Origin: Epichloe hybrida
Lineage: Eukaryota; Ascomycota; Sordariomycetes; Hypocreales; Clavicipitaceae
DNA length: 64,000 bases
Assembly (NCBI GenBank): GCA_019022495.1
Contig: JAFEKR010000005.1
Span: 62,001-126,000 of the forward strand
Direction: 5' to 3'
Shown piece by piece: positions 1 through 12,394 of the stretch. Below the pieces are notes generated by a model that saw only the letters and a list, made by a program, of their open reading frames with translations, did no database searches and was not told the origin of the DNA. The position numbers were made by a program, and so were the translations under genes. The first letter of the stretch is position 1. The number at the start of each line of letters is the position of its first letter.

Positions 1-51
1 CCGGCTCTCGCTCTCGCTCTCGCGCACACCAATCCAATCAATCCCAGTATC

Positions 52-82
<31 letters not shown>

Positions 83-1361
83 ATTCTAACAGAAAAATGG
101 CTCGGCGTAAATTAAGCATTTGCCTATAGTCCGTACGCCACAATCAGACTAATATAATAGCTGCGCGGATTTAAAAAAAAAAAAAAGGGGGGGAATCAGT
201 GTCCGCGGTCCGTCCCCCCATGCCCCTTGGGACCCATCACCGAGGGCCAGCGGGGTGTGTATGAGATGCCCAGCTTGGGCTGGATCTGATCGGCTCGGAT
301 CGGATCCACTTGGTATGGAATGGATTGCATTCGACTTCACCCATGGATTCATCTTGCCAACTTGCCAAAGCCAATCCCCGCCAGTCTCATTGAAGAGTGT
401 CTGTCTCTGCGCAACGTCGCACAATCCAGGGGAACCAGAGACTAAGACTTCCGCCGAATCCAAAAGCTTGCCTTCTCTCTCTCGGGTTACGGCGCTTCTC
501 CCTCGTCACCACCCGAGGAAGACCCTTGATCCCCCTTTCTTTGCCGCACCAAATACGCCAACGCCATCATGTGTCACAAAGTCATTTCTGTCATGTCAGT
601 TATGTCAAATGTTATTCCTTTGGGCCAGGTCGCCCAACTCTAAAAGCTCTGCTCCTTATTAGAGCGACACCGCTAGTAAACAGAACACCGTTTGCCCCAA
701 GAATATCCACATACCCAAAAGCAGTGACTTTGTCATGCCAATACCGAGACCCATGCACAAACAAGCACCCGTGCGCACTAATACATGCATACATACAGAC
801 ATACAGTTGCGGCCATGCCCAATGTCAACAAAAGCCTGTCCGAACCCATGAATTGCGTTGCGCTCAGTGGCCCCACCAGCTGTGAGGTACGCATTGCCGC
901 CTGGTCCTCTTCTCGTTCTCGTCTTCTTTCCGTGGCCCGAGTGCAAAGAGACCCAGACCCATTCATCTGGCCAACTGTTTGTTCTAAAACTCCCTCAATT
1001 AAACATCATAATGTGCGACCACATCGCATGTAGACCCGACAAATAAAACGTGTCCATCATGGGGAAAACGTCATGAAATCCTCTTCCGACATGTCGTCTC
1101 GTTCTCCAGTGGTGATATCGTGATTCACTGGCAGACATTATAGCACCCAACATACCTCCCCTCCCCCCAATTCATAAGGGGGGAAACCCATTTAGTACTA
1201 CCCTCGTTGCCCTGAAAGTGAGGAAAAGATTCATGATCCAGGACGCCATAAATCAAGAAGCCCCATGTTCGCCGTGTTTCCCAGAGAATCCAGTGAAGAA
1301 TATACACCCTCCTCGTCTAACGCATAGCATCGCGCGAAAAGTACTGAGCTTGGTGAGCTCT
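1..1361. other. Intergenic stretch downstream of flbC, no gene recognised
   Basis: I see no supported gene here. The stretch has a poly-T run at about 51-79, a poly-A then poly-G run at about 173-192 and normal-GC sequence after that. Open frames are short and resemble no family I know. The part nearest 1361 probably includes the 3' untranslated region of the minus-strand C2H2 gene. Confidence 0.6.
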
Positions 1362-2670
1362 CTAAGTCTCCTTTCCAATGGAAGATCGATCATCGTCGAC
1401 TTCGCCTGCTCGATCCTGAGAGTTGTCGTCGGCAGTGGCAGCTTCGTTGCTCTTGTTCTCGCAGCCCTTGACGAGACGATGTCTCTGTGTAGTGCAAATC
1501 CCTGTCAGCAAGTCGTTTTGGGGGGGGGGGGGGGGGTCGAGCGGCGAAATATACAATCAGAAAGGGGGAAGTGGCTCTACTAACCTTGAGCGCGTCTTTG
1601 CGTGAGAAGCTTTTGCTGCAGAACGAGCAAGGGAACGGCTTGACAGCCAAGTGAATTCTCTTGTGTCGTTTCAAGTCATGATTTCGGCTGAACGATTGGG
1701 TGCACTGATCACACTTGAAGGGTCTCTCCGACTGGGGCTGCGGCTGAGTGTGGTGGCCGTACATCATCTGGTGGCCGTAACCTGGCGGTACTCCCATGGC
1801 TGGAATCATGGACAGCTGCGACCCGGGTTGGTGAATATTGGACATGACGGGACCGTTCATGGTCGCAAGTGGTTGGTATGAGCCATAAGTTCGATACGAT
1901 CCTGGAGGCGGAGCCATGGCTGCATGATGACCCATGCCCCTTGACCCCGGGCTCGTGCCAGTAGGCGATGGTTGCTGATGGCCAGCATATGATGGGAAGC
2001 TTCCCTGCTGTGGTGTCGACGACGCAGGGTAATAACTCGCGTTGCTGGGAGCTCTCGAGTGAGCATAAGGTTCAACTGGGGCGGGAGCGCTTGGCGACGC
2101 GTGAGGCTGCGTCGAGGTCAGCATGGCCCCATGTGGCCCCTGGCCCGACGACATATGATGGCCATCGTGACCACCATTTCCGCCTCCCGAGATGGAAGTT
2201 TGGAACGGCTGATGCACGTTGTTGTAAGGTGGAGGGGGCAGTCCTTCACCACCAGTGGCTGGTGATTGTGAGCTGCGTGGATTGCCGAAGCCCATATGTT
2301 GTTGCTGGCTGTACATCGACGAGCGGCTGCCATAAGGCTGGTCCGGAGATGTTGGGCCCACATGGTAGTTTGAGCCGGCTTGTGTTGGCCAAGTTCCGTG
2401 AACTTGGGCTGTGCTGTACGTATACTGCAGGTTTCCGTGTGCTTGCGACCCGTGAGAGCTGGCGGTATTTACGCTAGATAGGCTTGGGCTGAGGCCATCG
2501 CTAGCTCCTGGAGAGGAGGTCAGAGGGCTAGACGGCAAGAGACCGTACGGGGACGAGGAACGATGGGTAAATAGAGCCATACTGGGAACTTCAGAATTTG
2601 GTGGTGGCAGAGAAAAGGCAGGCAAAGCACCTGCCGCTGGTCGTCGTGATGAAAAACTTGTCCCCTCCAT
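1362..2670 (-). CDS. flbC: FlbC-type C2H2 zinc-finger transcription factor
   Basis: This is a nuclear DNA-binding regulator. In Aspergillus, FlbC promotes asexual development, and the two C-terminal fingers with the linker HLAVKPF fit that family. Exons are 1585-2670 and 1362-1484, with a 100-nt intron, giving 402 residues. Residues 1 to about 310 are low-complexity and rich in Ser, Pro, Gly, Gln and His. Finger 1 lies at about 318-341 (C-x2-C...H-x3-H). Finger 2 lies at about 346-371 and ends RHRLVKGC, a C2HC-like form. The intron splits finger 2 between Lys and Arg, and reading through it destroys the finger, so splicing is needed. The tail is acidic and Asp/Ser rich. The intron contains a run of 17 C on the coding strand. 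The ATG at 2670 is the first in frame; the ATG at 2580 is an alternative. Family call is fairly sure, orthology to flbC less so. Confidence 0.8.
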
Positions 2671-4700
2671 CGTGTATCAGGACCGGCGGAATGTCCGTGG
2701 TACGTCTTGGGAGCTGGTTTATCGAGGTTGAATATCGAGTTAAGAATGTCACGAGTATGGCAATTTCGTTTTCTTCGGCTCTTGTCGTCGCAGGCGCAAA
2801 TATGTCAGTCAAGCTGTGCTGACGGCGGCACCAAGAGCTGAGATTGGATTCGTGGTGAAGGAATGACGCCACAATAAACAAAAGATGCAAAAAAGCTGAT
2901 GACAAGTTCCTCCCAAGCAGGATGAGGAGTTGAGGATATCAGAAAAGGAAGAGGAGGGGGAAAAAAAAATACAATCGAGTCACTAATAAAGCCCTTGTCA
3001 GAAGCGAGCTTTTTTTTTTTTTTTGGTTTTGGAGAAAAAGATGCTTGAAAGGCAAAATCCGTAAGTGAGCTGCAGGTTGTGGGCCAGAGATGGACCAGAT
3101 GAGGTGTCCAAAAAAAAAATCCGACCACGGGGGAGGGGTGGCAGGAGGCCCGTCTAATGGATCCGCGGGCAAGAGGCAGGAGAAGTTGGGGTCTTCTTGT
3201 CTTTGAATAGTTGGTGCTACTAGCGACACATAAATAGAGAGGCGAAGCTAATTTGGGTTGGTAAGAGGCGTCGGGGACAGCCTTAGCTCGTTGGCGCGTG
3301 TCGCAGAAGTTTAAAAGAGAATGGAAGTTTCGTTCGCAGGCAGCGGCAGCACTAGCGATAATGTAGTCTGCAGCAAGTCTCCTTCCCCTTGCGCGGTAAT
3401 GAGTAAGGCTCGAACCAAGCTCGTACGTTGACGATAAAAAGATGGTCTGAACGCCGGCAGAAGTGGACAGAAGAAGCGTGCACGGAGAGAGCAAGTTTGG
3501 AAATGACAATGGGTAGAGCTGTTCAAGGGAGTCGAATCCGAATGAGTCGAGTGACCGACCTTCCCGATGCGGGCGCAAACAGAGCAGTCGGGTTCTCTTA
3601 CCCTCTTACCCTCTTGCTCTCTTGCCCTCTTGCCCTCAACGATTTCTTCTCTGGTCACTGGCACCTGCCTGCCCTTGGTTGCACACAGGCCAAGACAAGA
3701 GAGACCGGGAACGGCGACAACTCCACGGTGGAGCGCTGAACTATGGTTCGTAATCGTACCGTGTTGGGGAGGGGAGGGGCTGAATGGTGGATCCTGGTTT
3801 CCAAGCTCGGCGGAAGTGGGGACTTGCAAGTTGGCCAACTGCGACAAGGCAAGCGCAGCGCAGCGCAGCGCAAATGCGATGCGGAGTGATGCGAAGTGAT
3901 GCGAAGTGATGCGAAGCGATGCGTGGTATGCAATCTCTCAGCCCGGATGCCAGCCAAAGGACGGTGCCAAAGGCAATTATTCACGAAGGCCAAGTCAGCT
4001 CTTCTCTTTCTCCTTGTCCTTTTGCTGATGACAGGACTTTATTCTGGGGCAATTCGCGCCGAATTGCGAGTCGTCGGGGGGGGGGGTCGAGATTGAACCT
4101 TAAAAAAAAAATGTCCCCAATCCACCTCTGCTGTGGGGGGTTCCTGTAGGGGGGGGAGGGGTGCGGGAGGTCCGCAGAAAACGCAAAATCTGTTCTTCTC
4201 GTACGGACTATGTAATATGGATGACTCTTGGGAAAATTCGAGAGCCCGTCTTTATCCCCGGATGTCGCCTGTGGTGTATGAATTTCAATTGCACTGCACA
4301 GTGCCACAGAGCTAGCGAAGGTCAAGGTTTCCGTGTAGATAGATGCTCTCCGCGATGAGAGCAAGGTCGGGGCCCAAATGAATCCAGATGTGTGTCGAAC
4401 TCGCTGATACTCTCGTCCTGCCGATGATCTATCTGTCTTGGGACAACGAGTCGGGCAACTGACTTAGTGTTCTGGATAAGGTTTGATGAGTCCCTGGGCA
4501 ACTTGATGTTTTGAGAAGCCAATTGCGTGCGTGCAGGACTGTGACTGTCTCGTCTGTATGCGTGCGTTCGTGCGTGCGTGCGTCCCTGCGTGCGTGCGTC
4601 CCTGTGTGCGTGCGTGATACGATGATGCCTGTGCCTCTGCTGCCTTGGAATGAATACAAAGGGAAGGGAGAGCCGGGCAACGATGAGGTGTGAAGATTCG
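2671..4700. promoter_or_regulatory. Upstream region of the C2H2 gene, no gene recognised
   Basis: This is the 5' flank of the minus-strand flbC-like gene and probably holds its leader and promoter, which is inference. Visible structure: a CT-rich tract at 3596-3640, pentamer repeats of AGCGC at about 3852-3870, four 10-bp units at 3881-3920, and TGCG/CGTG repeats at about 4550-4617. A poly-T run lies at about 3010-3024 and a G run at about 4077-4086. No open frame has recognisable homology. Confidence 0.45.
3881..3920. repeat. Four-copy 10-bp tandem repeat
   Basis: Four adjacent 10-bp units of the form GCGRAGYGAT run head to tail, directly after a short AGCGC pentamer array at about 3852-3870. 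It lies in the upstream flank of the flbC-like gene. No function is evident. Confidence 0.85.
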
Positions 4701-7700
4701 GAGAAGACGGACGGAATCTTTGTGTATTTTCTAGGCGTCACACACAACGTATATTATATCTCTGCTCACCCTGAGCTGAAGTCGCCAGGTTCCCGACTCT
4801 CCCCCCCCCCCTCTCCATCACATCGATGGATGTACATACTCCGGTCCGTGCCCCGTAACAAGTTGTAATCCCAATCACCCTGGCTCACCACTTTTCGCTG
4901 TTTCTTTTTCTTCTTTTCTTTTATGTACCACCACCACCACCACCACCACCCTGCCCCTGCCTGCCCCTTGTCCCCCATTCGCCATGTAAAGTGATCTGGA
5001 GCCTGACAGGCAGATACAGTCTAGCCCCTGAACGATTTTACAGCGACTACAAGCCCCACGCGGGGCAGTAACTATCAGCTCTTAGTGGCTATGGTAGATG
5101 GACCTGTTAGGGATGCTACAGGGGTTTCCACGCTAGTAAGAAATACTTCTCAGTCCTAGTGAAATACGTATAAAATAAGGTGCTCCCTGCCCCACTTTGT
5201 GCTACACTGAGCCGCGGAAAGACCTGTCATTGGCCTACTGCCCCTAGCTTGGTACCTCCTGTGAAAACAAACTGGGATTACACGTATTAGACTGTATTAG
5301 ATAGGCGGGCGACTGGGGCCGGGGCCGGGGCCGGGGCTTGGGACTGGGACTGGGACTGGGACTGGTTGACTGACGACGACTTTGCGCGTCTACTGCCAGG
5401 ACATCGGGGGGACTGACCTTTACGTCCTAGCGTCGTCGATTGGACAGCTCCGACGGGATGCCAGTCCAGAAGTTGTCAAGCAACCACTAATAGAGAGACT
5501 ACTGCTACTAGCTCGGAAGGGCTGAACAGACAAGCCGGGGCGTGCCACAAGGTGGACCGGAAATGGGGTGGGGGTCGAAAGGTGAGGGGTCACCCGCCGG
5601 AGGGGTGCGGGCAAGGTCTGGCCAGGCCTTGATGTGTGAGAGTTGTGAAAGGATGCTCCTCAATATTGCACAGAGACCCGTCCTGGAGACATCTCCATGG
5701 GTTCTTGTAATCGTAGGTCACTACAGACATGTAATAGGCTCATCCTCGTTCTGCTGCATCGTACTCCGTACACCTTGTCTCTGCATCTGCGTAGGGGTGG
5801 GTGGCAGAGTGGGATCTCATTTGGGCCGGATTTGGCCTCCAAGAGAGAGTCCGTCCCTCTTGTTCTTTTTTCAAAGCGGGCAAGCCAATGAATTCAATGC
5901 AAGCGATGGCTCCCTTGTTGAGTTCTCATAGTGAAGGCGTTGCGTGGCATGTCAGAGACTCACTCATCAAGATCATCTGGAGAGCAGGGCTGGAATGGAG
6001 AAATCTCACTCGAGACACTCGTTTGTTGCGGTTTGCGGTTCGCGGTTTGTTCGTTAGCTTGTTACATTGTCATGTTATGCCCTCGAATAATGAGCATGCA
6101 TACCTTTCTTTCCTCCTGGACGGTGCGCACGAACCAGGGTCCGGACATGAATCCATGCCTACCCAACCAACTTGCTTTGTCTTGGGCCAACACTTCAAAG
6201 GGGTCCAAGTGGCCAGCTGAACCTGTTCTTCGGATATTAAGTCATGCTATGGCTGTCAAGCTGTATCAAGATCGCTCTTCCTGTAAGTCGATCAACGACG
6301 AACGTCCTCGTTGTGCACACACTCCTTGGCAGTGGTTGAGAATCAGCTCATGTCTTGGTCATGTTTTGGCTCGCTGAGCGCACGTAGAACCGACATTAAA
6401 AAAAAACCACATTGCTCCATCACTCGACCATGTCTTCACTTCATGTTGCCAATTCGAAGCCATGATAGGGGTCGTCGTGTCAAAGCTTCTGTCCGCTGCT
6501 TGGGATCAAAGGAGACGATGATTGTGATCTTCAAGCAGTGGCGAAATTCTTTACAGTTGGAAAATAGGGAATTGCAAGAAGAAGAAAGAAAAACCACAGT
6601 AATTCGTCTCGCGGCGCATAGAAGTATAGAAGTAGACTGAGTGAGCCATCGTCAATGGCAGCAGACATCTGCCCAGATTCTCACATCCCACCAACCCACT
6701 CATTTGTAGATGCGGGAATCGGATTTGTCAAGAGTGAAATGGTTCGTAAGCCTGCCGCCAGCCAGCCAGCTGAACGTTGTAAGAATATACAAAATTGTCT
6801 TTGGGGCATCATGTATCGTCATGTCGGCATGGTATAGGAGTCAAGCCCACGTTGGTCCTGTCTAGTTAAGCACGCGCCATTGCTATTTCTGTGGGTAAGG
6901 TATGTAGTTGTCAAAAATCAAGTCGCGGCTTCAACAAGTCGTAGCAGGGCTGAGTGATTGCTGTTTACTAATACTATGTCAGCCACATCATGGTTTGTAT
7001 CAGGTCGCAGCCTCGCAGGTGCGTGACTGGACAGTCCAATCATCATCTCAGTATTTTGTCAAGTTGTTGGTGTTGTGGCTTCCACACAAAAACACGTCTC
7101 AACCTCAACGTTGAACCTTGGCTCCATCCATCTAGCGTGTTTTGCTAGCTGGTTTGGTGCAAGCACCCCCGGCGTGATCCGTACAGTATGCTGCTACATG
7201 GGTATCAAGCACCGCTTCACCAGTGGACCGTCTCCTCGATAGGAGAAGGAGGTGTGCAGTCCGCATACAGGCCAATAACCGCGCGTCTTATGGCCTTATC
7301 ACTCCTCTGATTGTGTTGAAACTCCGGCAAGAATTTGAGCCTGGCTTTTGATGACTGGACTGACAAGTTACTTTCCTGCCAGTTATTATACTCCCAGCCT
7401 TTATCTGCAAAACATATCTCGTGGCAACCAATGAGCAGCAGGACGTAGCTCAATGGTACACCAACCAACGTCTACATCGACTGGTGTAATGTCTGCATTC
7501 TTGTCCTTGGAGAAGGCTTCATATCATCTGGTTCGACCGCCCTGTTTCGACAACCAATATATATATATATATATATATACATTGTGCAGGGGGTTGGTAG
7601 TCGGACCCATGAAATCGCGCACAGAAACTGTCAGGCCTCCGCGTCGACTTCTCTTGTCCAGGGGGGTGACTATGGGGACTGTGCTAGGAGCGATACAGAT

Positions 7701-9240
7701 TGCTACCGACCAAGTCAACAAGCTGCCCCCGCAGGACATGGCGCACATGATTTCGATGGGGAAAACCACCCGCGAGATGATGAGAGAAATCTCTCAAGTA
7801 CGCTGAGCTGTCCTTCTGGAGTAGAAAACATGAAGTTTGAGACGGTGGCTGGTCTGGGGGCATTTGACAATGTGTGCCTCTGTGCCTCTCCCGCGAACGC
7901 TAATCGGAGAAAAAAGTGGCACACGGCAATGTTGTAGGTCCCATTCGATGCTTGGCACCTGAGTCGTGGACCAACCATCGCTGCCACTGCAGATGACGAC
8001 TAGTTTGTGCAACGGGCGATTTTGGATTCTGGGCCTAAGAAAATGGGCGGCTCAGAGTGGCGCAAACTCAAAAACCTTAGTCTGCTGTGGGTTGGTCTTG
8101 ATTGACAATGTGATGGAAAGTGTTGAACCACCAACGCATGATGTCATGCATCCTGTCGTCTGAAGCAATCGCAATCGCACGAGCAAGATTCGCGGCAGGG
8201 GAGGCCAGGGACAGCCGTCTTGCTCGGAGTAAAGTGAAGACATGGAGTTTTTCGAACAAATTGCCCTTACTGACAACTTTACAAGTGTCAACGGGATAAT
8301 GTTGAGTCTTGACCGCCTTGTATCGAGGGTAGGTAGCACAGACAGGTCCAGGTCTTCCGAAAGCACGCGACGATGATCGCTGATGACGGAGTGGATCAGC
8401 TGCCCAATCCGTACGGAGTAATGTAATCAATACCTGGTCAAGGTGATTTCGTGTTGCAGCGTCTTCGGAGATGGGGATAATCGCGAGTTAGCGTCGGCTG
8501 AATCTTCCATGGATCTGGGAGATTTGGGACGTCGTAATTCGTACGTACGGGGTGTGTTGTAATCCGTACTGTATCATCACTTGCCGCGGCGGCGGCTGGG
8601 GAGGGGAAGCGAGCGCCTGGATGGTTTCTCATGGATGGCAGGGGCAAACTGGGCGACAAATCTGGAGGAAGCAGCTCCAGCAGCAGCAGGTGACGTGCAT
8701 TGACTCGAACAATAGGACGTGGCCAGCAACTTGGCGCGAAGCAGAGACGACGGGTCATCATGGGAGTCTGCAAATGGAAATGGAAATGTCATTCGAGGTT
8801 TAGTCCAGTCAGCCAGCCAGTCCCTTGTTGGCGATGCGAGGTTGTCCGAGTGACCCCCCTAACAGCCGCGGGGAAAGGTGTGCTTCATGAGGCCGTAATC
8901 AGTAGACGCTAGGTAAACTCCCCCCCCCCCTGCAAGCACAACTTGTGCACAGGCACAGGCAGGCACAAGCATGAGCAGTGAGCATGAGCATTGTAAGCTC
9001 CAGGGCCAGAGGCAAGACAACGGCTGCCCTCCATACGCGTCAAACCCGATGCCCAATTCGCCAAACTTGCTGCAGACGCAGCTTCCTAGCTAGCCAGAAG
9101 AAGCTACGTAACATGAATACATAAGAATGTGTGTAATCAACCCTGGCCACCGATCCGCGGCTGACTTGAGACGACAGACCAAGTTTCAGTTGGGCTTCAA
9201 CTTCGCCTGAAATAGACTGGATCGGAGCGGAGAACTTGAT
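4701..9240. other. Gene-poor stretch, no gene supported
   Basis: The base composition is ordinary, unlike the retroelement further on. Tandem repeats are a CCA tract at about 4925-4950, GGGGCC-type units at about 5315-5336 followed by TGGGAC units to about 5364, and an AT dinucleotide tract at about 7557-7579. Copies of the dispersed word ACTCCGTA/TACGGAGT occur at 5763 and 8412. A short open frame at 7671-7806 has coding-like texture and ends at a possible splice donor, but I recognise no family. Confidence 0.5.
7671..7806 (+). other. Possible exon of an unrecognised gene
   Basis: An ATG-started frame reads about 45 residues with balanced amino-acid use (helix-like, several Met, charged residues). 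The last codon before a GTACGC donor-like sequence is Gln at about 7800. I see no convincing partner exon downstream and no known domain. The frame is open further upstream through a simple AT repeat, which argues against long coding. It may be chance. Confidence 0.15.
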
Positions 9241-11299
9241 GTGAAGCCAATTGCCGCCATTGATGGAGAAACACGGTCAAGTCATCTATTATCTACTCCG
9301 TACCATCAATCTATCCCGTTCTCTCGGGACCAGCTCGTGCGCTGTGTCTGCATGTTTATTATGTGTACGGGATTACGGACCGTATGTAGTGTGCGTGGTT
9401 TAGCAGCACCAACCACCCCCTCGCCTGCTCCTTCCTTCCCTGCTCCTGCCCTCTCTCCCTGCCCTCTCTTCCTGCCCTCTCTCCCTGCCCCCTGTTCCCT
9501 CTCCCAAGTGACTGGTCGACTCTAGCAGTCGTAGATGCCGTGCAACGTCGGGCAAGAAACCAAGAAACCAAGAAACCAAAAAGATGCAGGTGCAAGCAAC
9601 ATCCCTCCTCCCGACAGACCATCATCCATCATCCATCCCCATGGCTCATCTCATGTCAGCGCTCTCTCCCTCATCCTCTCCCTCTCTCCCACTCCCTCTC
9701 CATCTCCCTCTCCCTCACCCTCTCTCCCTCTTCTCACACACATCACACACACATCACACCCACTGCTCGTCCCCACCGACTTCTTGACGTACGCAACTCA
9801 TCACTTGTTGAGCTAGACCGTCGTTGCCTGCACTGCAGCATTGCTGTCTGTACGGAGTAAGGAGTACCTCCGGGAGTAGTAGTGACGAGGCCTAATCCGG
9901 ACTCGGTACAGAGTATTACCATTTCACCTGCCCTCGCCTGAGACGCTCTCAAGCTCCGTATCACAATTACAAGTACAAGTACTCGATAACAGCACGGAGT
10001 CATTCCAGCACTAATATCGTGCTGCACTGCGCAACGGGCTTGGTAGTCCGTACCTACACCAAGGCTTTTAGGGGTTCGAGGTGGGTGGGATCTAGCAGGC
10101 ACGTGGGGTTTACAGGGTGATGCATGTACATACTTTTGATTATTAGTGCCAAAGCTATAAATAATGTCCGTAGTGGAGGAGAAACCCCTTTCCTTTTTAT
10201 TACGGTTCAATCCACGAAGCTGCGCAATAAAAAATGTACTCCGTACCGAGCAGCTTACATGTATGCACAGCCCGTTATATATAGGCACAACTTGGAAGTC
10301 TGATGCATACGTCCGTAAGTAAGTTAGGTAATAACGTACTATGGAGGCCGCATTTTTTAGTCCGCATTCTCGTGTTGGAAACGGGCAGCCATGGCCTTGA
10401 TGGCAGAACAAGCCACTTCCCAGCAAACTGGTTGGGGGGCGCCGGCGGCCTTGTGAGACCTTGGTGTGAAGCCTTTATTACCACCAGCCAGCAGGCACAG
10501 TTTTCCTAACCCATTTCTGCCATTTGATCTGATGCGTCTCTTGGACGGGGCCCGAGGCGATGGCATCGAGTGCCGGTGGTATCAGATGTGATGGTGGCTG
10601 ATATCCCCCAGCCTGCCATTTGTGCAGCGTCCCACGCGGGGTTCCGAAGCTACTGGTAACGCCACCGCCACCGCGACAAGGTGTCAAGGACAAGTTGAAA
10701 GTCATGGTTCGGCTTTTTTTGCCCTGAGATGGTACTAACAATGGGTGGGGTTCGACCTTTTAAGATTTTTTTTTCTTTTTTTTTTCTAGATTGCTTCTGT
10801 GGTTCAGCTATAGGAAAACCCACGCGTGGCATAGTCCCAGTTTGGTTTTCTTTTTTTTTTTTTTCCCTTTTTCTTCTTGCCTCGTCTGCGGGACAAAGGA
10901 CGAGATGGGAACCACAAGATCAAAGCGGGTCTTTAATGAGTCCAAGTAGGGCTCCGGGGCGCCCGGGTTTTTAATTAGGGGGGGGGGCTTGCTCCGGGGC
11001 AGGGGGCTTCTGGACCAGCCGCTTTGTCGAAAGCGTTGTTGGCTGGCACAAGGCATGGAAGCAAGCTTAGCTGGCTGGCACCTGGGTGCGTGCCGAGAAA
11101 GCAAGTCTCCGCCGCAGCCCACAACCTGTCAACATCCTTGGTGGGTGCTGACAGCCAAGTTGAGGGGGGGGAGGGAAGCTAAGAGGAGGAGAGAGAAGAG
11201 ACGGGTGGGTGGATTTCACCCACGTCGCCTTTTCGCCTGCGCTGCAATGTGGGTGGGTGGCTGCAATTAGGGCAGAACAACTGGGACAAAGTGCGAATG
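9241..11299. other. Intergenic stretch before the retroelement
   Basis: There is no supported gene. The stretch holds a pyrimidine-rich CCCTGCCCTCTCTCC-like repeat at about 9420-9500, a CTCTCCCTCTCC tract at about 9660-9735, and three copies of ACTCCGTA/TACGGAGT (9295, 9851, 10238). T runs lie at about 10768-10785 and 10851-10864. GC content is normal right up to the insertion point, so the AT bias starts abruptly with the element. Confidence 0.5.
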
Positions 11300-11304
11300 G
11301 CATG
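11300..11304. repeat. Target-site duplication, left copy
   Basis: GCATG lies immediately before the left LTR and again immediately after the right LTR at 17213-17217. A 5-bp duplication is typical of Ty1/copia and related integrases. Confidence 0.9.
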
Positions 11305-11571
11305 TGTTGAGGATATTCACAGCCTCACATCGTAGCCTCAGATATCAGGCATCACTCTTGTTATCCCCTCTTCGTTTGACGATGCAGCTTCCCGCATCGC
11401 GTTTAATATCGCGGTTTATCGCAGGCTTCGTTTAAAGACCTAGATTTATCACTCATAGATTTAAAGCTTATAAGCTTCCCTTTTCTCTTCTAGATTACGA
11501 ATTCCTAGATAGCAATTCTATTATTATCTTCTCTTCTACTCTCTCGTTGCCTCCATCTACATCATTCTACA
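11305..11571 (+). repeat. Left (5') LTR of the copia element
   Basis: 267 bp, starting TGTTGAGGAT and ending ATTCTACA. It aligns without gaps to the right LTR with about 14 differences by eye, all but one of them transitions. The TG...CA ends and the flanking GCATG fix the borders. Confidence 0.95.
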
Positions 11572-11590
11572 GGTTATAAGCCTAGCGCTT
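11572..11590 (+). other. Primer-binding site of the copia element
   Basis: The 19 bases directly after the left LTR match, with a G-to-A and a C-to-T change, a sequence complementary to the anticodon stem-loop of initiator tRNA-Met. Copia-type elements often prime from such an internal half-tRNA instead of the tRNA 3' end. The match rests on my recollection of the tRNA sequence. Confidence 0.6.
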
Positions 11591-12394
11591 ATAATCGTGC
11601 CCTTACCTTTCTTTTTATTTTTCCCTTTTATCTAACTGTTATAGTCTTATATATAATTACATATCTTTTCCTAATATCTTATTAAAGCAAATTACTTAAC
11701 TTGTAGGGTGGCATAAAGACCTTTTTCCTTTCCTAAAAACTAATAACACTATATAAGTCAAGATTAGATTAATCATAATTTAGCTTCCTTTTACACATAT
11801 AAAGCTATAAAAATTTTACATAACTAGGAATTAAATGCATAACCTTTATGCGTTGTTTTCCTAATTTACAAGCGTAATAATTTTTCTCTAAGCTATAAAC
11901 TTATATATTGCTTAATACCACATAATCTTTTATAATATATATAAAAAGTTAATCCCTTCTAGGTAAATCTTAGTGAATAGTAAGCTAGGATAAGACATTC
12001 CTTATAGAACTACCTTAGGCACCTAAAACTAATAATCTAGATCTATTACTATCTAGGGTAAAGTAGTATATAGTAAAGCAAGTAAAGTAAGTATAGTAAA
12101 TTCTAGGTAAAGCGTTGCCCTCTAACTAGGCTAAGGTAAAATATTTTAGGGTATCTAAAAACGCCTTTTAGGCTACTTATATTCTTAACTTTATATCTCT
12201 ATGCGTTAGCGGCTACATAGTAATTTAATCCTTAGAGAGCTACTACTATAACTCCTATTAGACTAAATTAACAATAATTAGTATTAAATACGTACGGTAA
12301 TAGGAGTACGCGAATTCTAATATATAACCTTACCCTTCCTTTCCTATAGTATAGCTAATATAGGTGCTTCTAGTACTATTCTAGCTACCTAACC

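Noticed and set aside
8077..8430. Minus-strand 117-residue open frame
   Set aside because: No homology that I can recognise, and an overlapping frame is equally open. Probably chance.
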